A DNA stretch of 64,000 bases from positions 62,001 through 126,000 of the forward strand of contig CAVPHV010000004.1 in NCBI GenBank assembly GCA_963704825.1, read 5' to 3'. Source of the DNA: CAVPHV01 sp963704825. GTDB taxonomy: Bacteria; Actinomycetota; Acidimicrobiia; Spongiisociales; UBA5794. How positions within the stretch are numbered: the stretch's first letter is position 1; the number at the start of each line of letters is the position of its first letter. The notes under the pieces were generated by a model. That model worked only from the letters and a program-made list of their open reading frames with translations. It was not told the origin of the DNA and made no database searches. A program made the translations under genes and the position numbers. Shown here piece by piece: positions 57,958-64,000 of the stretch.

Positions 57958-58745
57958 CCGCCGAGGCGATCACCACCGACTACCTGCCGGGTACCAACTG
58001 GAACTGGCGCCACTTCCTCGCCGTCTTCTTCGCCGGCCTGGCGGGAGCGGTCATTGGTGCTGTGCTGGTAGCGGCGTTCGACATGGACCTCGACTCGGTC
58101 TGGACCAACCTCGGGGTGCTCTTCGGGTTCCAGGTGCTCGGCTACCTGGCCGCCATGGCCTATTTCTCCGCCCGCGTCGGTACCGGGAGTTGGGCTGCCG
58201 ACTACGGCTTGCGCTTCAGGGCGTCCAACCTCTGGGGGATTCCGGGCGGGCTGGGACTCCAAATCGTCGTCGGATTGGCGCTCGCCCCTCTGGTCTCCTG
58301 GTTGGGCGGTGACGATCCTCCGCAGCAGGCGGTGGGGGAGATCATCGCCGACGCCACCGGAGTCAGAGCGACAGCACTCATCTTCGTGGCAGTGGTGATC
58401 TTCGCCCCGCTGGTTGAGGAGTTGCTGTATCGGGGCATCCTGCTGTCGTGGCTACGCCGGGTGATGCCGGCCTGGGGCGCAGTGGCGATCTCGGCTCTGG
58501 TCTTTGCCGGGGTGCACCTGCTTGATCCCAATGCGTGGCTGGTGGTCCCCGGGCTGTTCCTCATCGGCCTGGTGCTGGGCTACTTCGCGCTGCGCACCGG
58601 GTCGCTCGGCCTGCCGATCATGTTGCATGCCGGGGTCAACTTGACCGCCATGCTGCTTGCTTTGTTTGGCGATGAGGTTGTTGCGCGTCTCGAGGAGATG
58701 CAGGAGCAACTCGAGACGCTGGCCGCGTTTGTCGGCCTGGGGTGA
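57954..58745 (+). CDS. CPBP family intramembrane metalloprotease
   Basis: This 263-residue protein has about eight helices and the CPBP/ABI motifs: EELLYRG (two Glu and Arg, about 153-159), a His in VFAGVHLL and HAGVNLTAML near the C-terminus. The family includes Rce1-like proteases and bacteriocin self-immunity proteins. It is translationally coupled to the HELMH protein. Confidence 0.87.
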   Translation: MTAEAITTDYLPGTNWNWRHFLAVFFAGLAGAVIGAVLVAAFDMDLDSVWTNLGVLFGFQVLGYLAAMAYFSARVGTGSWAADYGLRFRASNLWGIPGGLGLQIVVGLALAPLVSWLGGDDPPQQAVGEIIADATGVRATALIFVAVVIFAPLVEELLYRGILLSWLRRVMPAWGAVAISALVFAGVHLLDPNAWLVVPGLFLIGLVLGYFALRTGSLGLPIMLHAGVNLTAMLLALFGDEVVARLEEMQEQLETLAAFVGLG

Positions 58746-58852
58746 TACCCCTTCTACGCGTCACACCCACCTGGTAGATCTCTGGGGAGAGGCGGCGCAG
58801 GTGTGATGGGTCCGCTGAAGGGGGCAGGCCAATCGAATCCAACGATCGCCGC

Positions 58853-59395
58853 ATGGTTGCGGGCGGCGGAGTTCTCATTCTGGTAGTTGCGCTGGGGGCA
58901 GCCGCTTGGTTCGGGCTCAGCCAACCGGCGTCGTTGCCGGCTGCTGACGCTGCGGCGCTTGAGCCCGCTGCGGATGGCGGGCTCACGGTTCATGTTTCTG
59001 GGGCGGTGGTCAACCCTGGTTTGGTGAACGTGCCGTCAGGGGCACGGATCGCCGATGTGGTTTCCGCAGCCGGGGGAGCGCTTCCGGACGCCGACCTGCG
59101 CGCTCTGAATCTTGCCGCCCCGGTGCGCGACGGCGAACAGATCGCCGTGCCCGGTAGGAGCGAAGCGGTCGCGGTTGGCGGGGGAGCGGTCGACGCCACC
59201 GGCCGGGTCAGGATCAACCTGGCCGACGCGGTGGAGCTCCAGGCGCTTCCCGGCGTCGGTCCGGTGCTTGCCGAGCGGATCCTGGCATATCGCGACGAGC
59301 ACGGACCGTTTGCCGCGGCTGAGGATCTGCTTGACGTCTCGGGGATCGGCGAAAGCAAGCTGTCGTCGCTGCGGGACTCTGTCGTGGTGCCATGA
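58853..59395 (+). CDS. comEA: ComEA-family DNA-binding competence protein
   Basis: This 180-residue protein has an N-terminal membrane helix (about 5-25), an SLBB domain (HVSGAVVNPGLVNVPSGARI, about 46-65, to about 105) and a C-terminal helix-hairpin-helix pair (INLADAVELQALPGVGPVLA; GIGESKLSSLRD). It binds incoming DNA at the cell surface. It overlaps comEC by 4 bases. Confidence 0.93.
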   Translation: MVAGGGVLILVVALGAAAWFGLSQPASLPAADAAALEPAADGGLTVHVSGAVVNPGLVNVPSGARIADVVSAAGGALPDADLRALNLAAPVRDGEQIAVPGRSEAVAVGGGAVDATGRVRINLADAVELQALPGVGPVLAERILAYRDEHGPFAAAEDLLDVSGIGESKLSSLRDSVVVP

Positions 59396-61548
59396 CGGCG
59401 TTGCGGCTGCGGTGGCCGCAGGCGCTGGGGAGGTGGGCTGCCGGTGCAGCCGGCCTCGCCTGGGTGGGCGCTTTCGCGGGCTTTCACCTTGGTTCGGTCG
59501 CAGTCGGTGGTGCGGTCGTGGTCGCTGTCCTCGTTGCTGCGGCGGGACGTCGCTGGTCGACCCCGGCGCGCCTGGTGTCCGTGGTGGTGATCGCGGCTGC
59601 TCTCTCGGGAGCGGCGGCAGCGGCCCGGTCGGAGCGCACGCTCGAAGCTGTGGCTCCCGTGGGAGTCGTCGATGTGGTCGGCGTGGCGGCTGAGGATCCC
59701 CGTCCCTACGGGGAGTCGTTTCGGTTTGTCTTCGAGCCGAGCTACCTGCTCGTCGCCGGGACTTGGCGTCCCTACCCGGGAGCGCCGCTGGCGGTCGTCG
59801 CCGATGGCGATCTGCCTGAGGCCGGCGACACGGTTCGCGTCGAAGGTGTTGGGAGGTCCCGGCCGGCGCTGGTGCGGGGCGATCCGGTCGCGGGAGTGGT
59901 CAACGCGGCCCATGTGACCCGGGTGGCCGGTTCATCGAACCCGTTGTTCGTGGCCGGCAACGAGCTGCGGGCGAGAGTGACCTCCGGACTCGAAGGCCAC
60001 CAGGAGGACCCTGCGGCGGCGCTGCTGGCCGGGTTCCTCATCGGCGACACCTCCGGCCTCGACCCCGCCGATACCGAGGCGCTGCGCCGGGCCGGCCTCA
60101 CCCACTACGTCGCCGTTTCGGGTAGCAACGTGGCGCTGTTCCTCGCCGCCTGGTGGCTGGTGGCGGCACCGTTCGCCTGGAGCCCCCGGCTTCGCGCGGG
60201 GATCGGACTCGTTGGCTTGGCCGTATTCGTGGTCGTGACCCGGTGGGAGCCTTCCGTTGTCCGAGCCGCCACGATGGCCGGTCTTGTCCTCGGCGCTCGG
60301 ATCGCCGGCTTTCCGCTCGATACGTGGGCGGCGCTGGGCGGTGCCGTCACGCTGCTACTGCTCGTGTCTGGCGATCTCGCCGTCAACGTCGGCTTCCAGC
60401 TATCGGCGGCGGCTACGGCCGGGGTCCTCGTCGGCGCCGGCATGTTCGCCGGACGCCGACCCCGCTGGCTGTGGGCGACCCTCGGGGCAACGATGGCGGC
60501 GCAGGCCGCGGTCGTTCCGCTGCTGATGAGCCACTTCGGCGGAGTTCCGTTGCTGGCGCCGGTGGCCAACCTGCTGGCGGCACCGCTCGTAGCCGGGTCG
60601 ACCGCACTCGGAGGTATCGGCGTGCTCACCGGGGTGGACATCCTCGTCTCCCTCGGGCTTGGCGCCGGTCGGGTGGTCCTGGCCATCGCTCACGCTGCGG
60701 CGGGCTGGCCACAGCTGGGCTGGGCCGGGGTCGGCATGGTCGGGGTGCTCGTCGCGATGGTGCGCCGCCGTACGACGCGGGCCATCGCGTTGGCCGCGAC
60801 GGTCCTAGCGGGGGCCGCGATGGCGATGCCGGCCGGGCTCCCGGCGGTGCCGACCATGACGGTGCTCGACGTCGGCCAAGGCGACGCCATCCTGCTCCAG
60901 GACCCCAACGGCTGGACGGTGCTGGTCGACGGCGGGCGTGACCCGCAGGTGCTGGGTCGTGCCTTGGAGGACCACGGCGTGCGGCGGATTCACGTGCTCG
61001 TGGCAACCCACGGCGACTTCGATCATGTCGGTGGCTTCGTCGGTCTGTTCGATCGGGTCGAGGTGGGTCGGTTGTGGGTGCCCGATCAACCCGAACTCGG
61101 CGATGTCTTGCCGGAGTTGGTGGTCGACGCCGCCGGGCACGGGATCCCGGTAGTGCGCCGGCGGGCCGGAGTAGTGGAGCGCCTCGGGGCATATGAGCTG
61201 GCGACGCTTGGTCCCCGCCGCCGCTACGCGGAGTCGAACGACGGATCGATCGTGCTTTGGGTCACCGTTGCGGGGTCCACGGTGCTGCTGCCCGGCGACA
61301 TCGGTGCGGTGGCACAGGGCGAAATCGAGGCCGTGCGGCCCGATGTGATGCTGGTTCCACACCACGGCTCGTCGACCACCGACCGCGACTGGCTCGCGGC
61401 CCATGTGCCGACCCTGGCAATCGTCAGCGTCGGGCGGGACAACACGTATGGGCATCCCGCCCCCGAGGTCATGCAGGTCCTCGACGACGCCGGAGTGCCG
61501 GTCTGGCTCACCTCCGAGGCCGGCGACATCGTCGTGCCGTTCGGGTGA
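59392..61548 (+). CDS. comEC: ComEC/Rec2 DNA uptake channel
   Basis: This 718-residue protein has an N-terminal DUF4131-like part, a Competence channel domain (LAGFLIGDTSGLDP; LTHYVAVSGSNVALFLAAW) and a C-terminal metallo-beta-lactamase domain with GQGDAILLQ, THGDFDHVGG and VPHHGSSTTDRDWL. All parts for DNA import are intact. It follows comEA with a 4-bp overlap. Presence of both suggests competence, though no pilus genes are in view. Confidence 0.95.
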   Translation: MTALRLRWPQALGRWAAGAAGLAWVGAFAGFHLGSVAVGGAVVVAVLVAAAGRRWSTPARLVSVVVIAAALSGAAAAARSERTLEAVAPVGVVDVVGVAAEDPRPYGESFRFVFEPSYLLVAGTWRPYPGAPLAVVADGDLPEAGDTVRVEGVGRSRPALVRGDPVAGVVNAAHVTRVAGSSNPLFVAGNELRARVTSGLEGHQEDPAAALLAGFLIGDTSGLDPADTEALRRAGLTHYVAVSGSNVALFLAAWWLVAAPFAWSPRLRAGIGLVGLAVFVVVTRWEPSVVRAATMAGLVLGARIAGFPLDTWAALGGAVTLLLLVSGDLAVNVGFQLSAAATAGVLVGAGMFAGRRPRWLWATLGATMAAQAAVVPLLMSHFGGVPLLAPVANLLAAPLVAGSTALGGIGVLTGVDILVSLGLGAGRVVLAIAHAAAGWPQLGWAGVGMVGVLVAMVRRRTTRAIALAATVLAGAAMAMPAGLPAVPTMTVLDVGQGDAILLQDPNGWTVLVDGGRDPQVLGRALEDHGVRRIHVLVATHGDFDHVGGFVGLFDRVEVGRLWVPDQPELGDVLPELVVDAAGHGIPVVRRRAGVVERLGAYELATLGPRRRYAESNDGSIVLWVTVAGSTVLLPGDIGAVAQGEIEAVRPDVMLVPHHGSSTTDRDWLAAHVPTLAIVSVGRDNTYGHPAPEVMQVLDDAGVPVWLTSEAGDIVVPFG

Positions 61549-61634
61549 TGGACCGCGGCTCCCGCGAGTTGCGTTTGGTGGGCCCTGGTCCGGGCCACGC
61601 TGGGGCCGTGTCCCTGCGGCAAGCTACGCTCGGC

Positions 61635-62618
61635 ATGATGAAGTCGATCGTTACGATCAGCGGGCCCCGCGAGGCGGGACCGGGCGAGCGGGACCTGATG
61701 CTGTCGCGTGCTCAGGCGACGTTCGAGCAACTCGAGGTTCCCGATGTGGTGCGGGTCGATGTGCCGCCGAAGGGCACAAGTGACGACGGTGAGGGTCCGC
61801 TGCGGACGGCCGTCGAGGCGGTGGTTCCGGCTCTCCAGAGTGGCTCGTTGTTCGGCGACAAGACCGGATTGCTGGTGGTTGATGCCCAATCGCTGCTCAA
61901 GGCGGAGGCCGAGGTGATCACCGAGCTGGTCGGCTTGGCCGACCCGGACTCCGTGGTCGCGGTGTTTGTCGCCGCGGGAACGGTTCCAGCGCCCCTTGGC
62001 AAGATGCTGCGTGATGTGGGGGAATCGCTCAGCGTGAAGCGGCTCAATGAACGCGGCGCTACCGAGTGGCTGTCGCAGGCCGCTCGCGATCGCAGGCTTC
62101 GGCTCGATGCTGAAGCGACGCGGGCTTTGATCGCGACCTTTGGAACGGACGTCGCCTCCTTGGGTCAGGCCCTCGACCAACTGGCATCGTCGGGTGAGGC
62201 CATCACCGGTGACGCAGTGCGGAGTCGCTTCAGGAACCGGCCCGATGAGCCGTCGTGGCTCTACCTGGATGCCGTGTCCTCAGGTGACCGGGCTCAAGCG
62301 CTGCGCCGTCTGGCCGACTTCCTTCACCATGGGCACCCCCTCGTGTTGCTTGCTGCCCTCAACAACGACCTGCGCCGTCGCGCTCTCGCCTCGGCGGCAC
62401 CGGACTACGAGACGTTCGTCGATCGCGACGGGGGCAAGCGCAACTGGGGCATGGAGAAGATCTGGAAACAACGCCAACAGGTCAAGGGCAGCGACTTGCG
62501 TCTGGCGCTCGATGCCCTCGCCCGGGCCGATCTGACGATGAAGACGGCGCCGGAGGCCACCCATCGGGTCACGATGGAACGACTGACGGTGGCGATGTGC
62601 CGCTGGTACGGGCGGTGA
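61635..62618 (+). CDS. holA: DNA polymerase III delta subunit
   Basis: This 327-residue clamp-loader subunit follows comEC, its usual place. The AAA-like N-terminal part has LFGDKTGLLVVDAQSLL, the middle has NERGATEWLSQAARDRRLRL, and the C-terminal collar region has NDLRRRALA and ARADLTMKTAPEATHRV, which are typical. ATG 61635 or 61638 is chosen; the frame is open further up into comEC. It is convergent with greA. Confidence 0.85.
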   Translation: MMKSIVTISGPREAGPGERDLMLSRAQATFEQLEVPDVVRVDVPPKGTSDDGEGPLRTAVEAVVPALQSGSLFGDKTGLLVVDAQSLLKAEAEVITELVGLADPDSVVAVFVAAGTVPAPLGKMLRDVGESLSVKRLNERGATEWLSQAARDRRLRLDAEATRALIATFGTDVASLGQALDQLASSGEAITGDAVRSRFRNRPDEPSWLYLDAVSSGDRAQALRRLADFLHHGHPLVLLAALNNDLRRRALASAAPDYETFVDRDGGKRNWGMEKIWKQRQQVKGSDLRLALDALARADLTMKTAPEATHRVTMERLTVAMCRWYGR

Positions 62619-62639
62619 GGGCCGATCGTGGGTGGGGCT

Positions 62640-63119
62640 TCAGCCCTCGTACACCCGAACGGCCTTGACCTCGTAGCTGAAGGTCCCGCCCGGGGCCTCG
62701 TAGCTCACCGTGTCGCCCGGCTTGGCACCGAGCAGGGCACCGCCCAGCGGGCTGTCGGGGGAGGCCAGCAGGAAACCGGCAATCTTGTTCTCGGCCGGGG
62801 CGACGAAGAACTCCATCTCGTCGCCGTCTTCATCGATCACCGTGGCAATCGTGCCGACGGCGACAACGCCTGAGTCTTCGACTTCGCGGACTTCGGAGTT
62901 TTCGAGGATGTAGCGGATCTGGCGGATCCTCGCCTCCATCATTCCCTGATCGTTCTTGGCCGTGTCGTACTCGGCGTTCTCGCGCAGGTCACCGTGGTCT
63001 CGCGCGTCGGAGATCCGCTGCTCCATGACGCGGCGGCCGTTGGTGGTGAGCTCTTCGTATTCGTCTCGCAGCTTCTGCTCTGCGGCAGGGGTCAGCCACG
63101 TCTTGGAATCATCGGGCAT
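62640..63119 (-). CDS. greA: Transcription elongation factor GreA
   Basis: This 159-residue factor makes stalled RNA polymerase cut its transcript. The N-terminal coiled coil has the acidic tip DARDHGDLRENAEYDTAKND (about 39-58), and the C-terminal FKBP-like domain has SPLGGALLGAKPGDTVSYE. It lies 17 bases after rpsT on the same strand, so the two are probably co-transcribed. Confidence 0.95.
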   Translation of the reverse strand: MPDDSKTWLTPAAEQKLRDEYEELTTNGRRVMEQRISDARDHGDLRENAEYDTAKNDQGMMEARIRQIRYILENSEVREVEDSGVVAVGTIATVIDEDGDEMEFFVAPAENKIAGFLLASPDSPLGGALLGAKPGDTVSYEAPGGTFSYEVKAVRVYEG

Positions 63120-63136
63120 GAGGGCCTCCGGGCAGG

Positions 63137-63403
63137 TCAGCCGAGAAGGGCGACGACTTGCCGGTTCAGGTTCGACTTGCGGCGAGCTGCGGTGTTCTTC
63201 TTGAGCAAGCCTTTGCTCACCGCAGTATCGATCTTCTTCTGCGCCATGCGCAGAGCTTCCTGAGCCGCGACGGCATCACCGGACTCTGCGGCGGCGAGCG
63301 CCGACGCTTCGCGCGTCTTGAGCTCGGAACGGAGCGCCTTGTTGCGCTCGTGGTTCTTCTCGTTCTGACGATTGCGCTTGATTTGAGACTTGATATTGGC
63401 CAT
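63137..63403 (-). CDS. rpsT: 30S ribosomal protein S20 (bS20)
   Basis: This 88-residue basic helical protein opens MANIKSQIKRNRQNEKNHER and ends with the KGLLKKNTAARRKSNLNR segment typical of S20. It is divergent from lepA, the usual bacterial arrangement, and heads the rpsT-greA pair. Confidence 0.95.
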   Translation of the reverse strand: MANIKSQIKRNRQNEKNHERNKALRSELKTREASALAAAESGDAVAAQEALRMAQKKIDTAVSKGLLKKNTAARRKSNLNRQVVALLG

Positions 63404-63442
63404 GCGAAACGGACCTCTGGGTTCGAAGGGAACGCCGAGAGG

Positions 63443-63470
63443 TTAGCAGCAGCCGGGCTTTGGGTACAAT
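63443..63470 (+). promoter_or_regulatory. Possible lepA promoter
   Basis: TTAGCA (63443-63448) and TACAAT (63465-63470) have 16-base spacing and lie 30 bases before the lepA GTG. Confidence 0.45.
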
Positions 63471-63499
63471 GCGTTTCCCGCTCTCCCGAATCGGATCTC

Positions 63500-64000
63500 G
63501 TGATCAACCCTGCGCGCATACGCAACTTCGCCGTCATCGCCCATATCGACCACGGCAAGTCGACACTGGCCGACCGCCTGCTCGAACGAACCGGCGCGGT
63601 CGAAGAGAGGGACATGCGAGCGCAGCTGCTCGACACGATGGACCTCGAACGCGAACGCGGCATCACGATCAAAGCGAACTCGGTCAGGCTCAACTACCGA
63701 GCGGCCGACGGCGATGACTACATACTCCACCTCATCGACACCCCGGGTCACGTCGACTTCTCCTACGAGGTATCACGCAGCCTGGAGGCGTGCGAGGGCG
63801 CGCTCCTGCTGGTTGATGCCTCCCAAGGGGTTGAGGCGCAGACTCTGGCCAACGCCTACCTCGCCATCGAGGAGGGGCTCGAGATCATCCCGGTCATCAA
63901 CAAGATCGACCTGCCCGCCGCCGACCCCGACGCGGTAGCCGCCGAACTCGTCGGCATCCTCGGCGGCAGCGTGGATGACGTCATTCGGGTATCCGCCAAA
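63500..64000 (+). CDS. lepA: Elongation factor 4 (LepA), N-terminal part; runs off the right edge
   Basis: The 167 visible residues are the GTPase domain of EF4/LepA: G1 AHIDHGKST, the effector region RERGITIKA, G3 DTPGHVDF and G4 NKID are all present. The start is GTG 63500 (MINPARIRNFAVIAHIDHG). The rest of the protein lies beyond the window. Confidence 0.95.
   Translation, partial: MINPARIRNFAVIAHIDHGKSTLADRLLERTGAVEERDMRAQLLDTMDLERERGITIKANSVRLNYRAADGDDYILHLIDTPGHVDFSYEVSRSLEACEGALLLVDASQGVEAQTLANAYLAIEEGLEIIPVINKIDLPAADPDAVAAELVGILGGSVDDVIRVSAK

Overview
The window is GC-rich chromosomal DNA from an actinobacterium, most likely class Acidimicrobiia. The reasons are the strong GC bias in third codon positions, the run of actinobacterial housekeeping genes in familiar order (valS-folC-ndk-mreBCD-mrdA-rodA-rne/rng-rplU-rpmA-obgE-proB-proA-nadD-rsfS, then leuS-comEA-comEC-holA-rpsT-lepA), and the Thr-rich TTTT linkers in exported proteins (the BMP-family lipoprotein-like binding protein and the MreC tail). 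The class assignment is an inference from gene content only.

Layout. 0-3.8 kb: a BMP-family (nucleoside-type) ABC importer, partial at the left edge. 3.9-5.0 kb: pyrB behind a terminator that lies inside a possible 48-codon leader ORF. 5.3-7.2 kb: a dienelactone hydrolase family gene, a decayed 0.75-kb stretch and a small winged-helix regulator. 7.2-14.8 kb: a complete Mrp-type Na+/H+ antiporter operon (A-B-C-D-F-then a G-E fusion), headed by a CPA2 antiporter with an RCK domain and divergent from a tandem-UspA gene; together this looks like an ion/pH homeostasis and stress module. 16.3-40.6 kb: translation, folate, nucleotide, cell-shape (rod complex), ribosome, proline and NAD genes, with a MoxR/CoxE-like ATPase-VWA pair, a lone receiver protein, a pyrophosphatase and a degenerate LytM protein.

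40.6-49 kb: accessory island at tRNA-Ala(GGC). A perfect 49-bp repeat of the tRNA 3' part (40617-40665 and 44001-44049) brackets a 3.4-kb element with a truncated tyrosine recombinase, an XRE-type regulator, small membrane proteins, a YFKDLSPY-type protein and a VRR-NUC-like protein. Just beyond the second repeat lies the C-terminal relic of a second recombinase, followed by a large exported RTX-repeat/carbohydrate-active protein and then fragments of the same XRE and VRR-NUC genes. This reads as two related elements stacked at the same tRNA, with one shared backbone and different cargo.

49-54.6 kb: single-gene accessory units (NIPSNAP protein, aquaporin, SHOCT protein, secreted EEP-family hydrolase, a nucleotidyltransferase-VOC fusion, an HdeD-like protein). 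54.6-64 kb: leuS, a HELMH-motif protein coupled to a CPBP protease, the comEA-comEC DNA uptake genes, holA, the rpsT-greA pair and the start of lepA, which runs off the right edge.

The best candidates for something new are the stacked tRNA-Ala elements with their repeated XRE/VRR-NUC modules, the N-terminal-RTX exported enzyme carried there, the pyrB leader architecture, the MrpG-MrpE fusion and the nucleotidyltransferase-VOC fusion.
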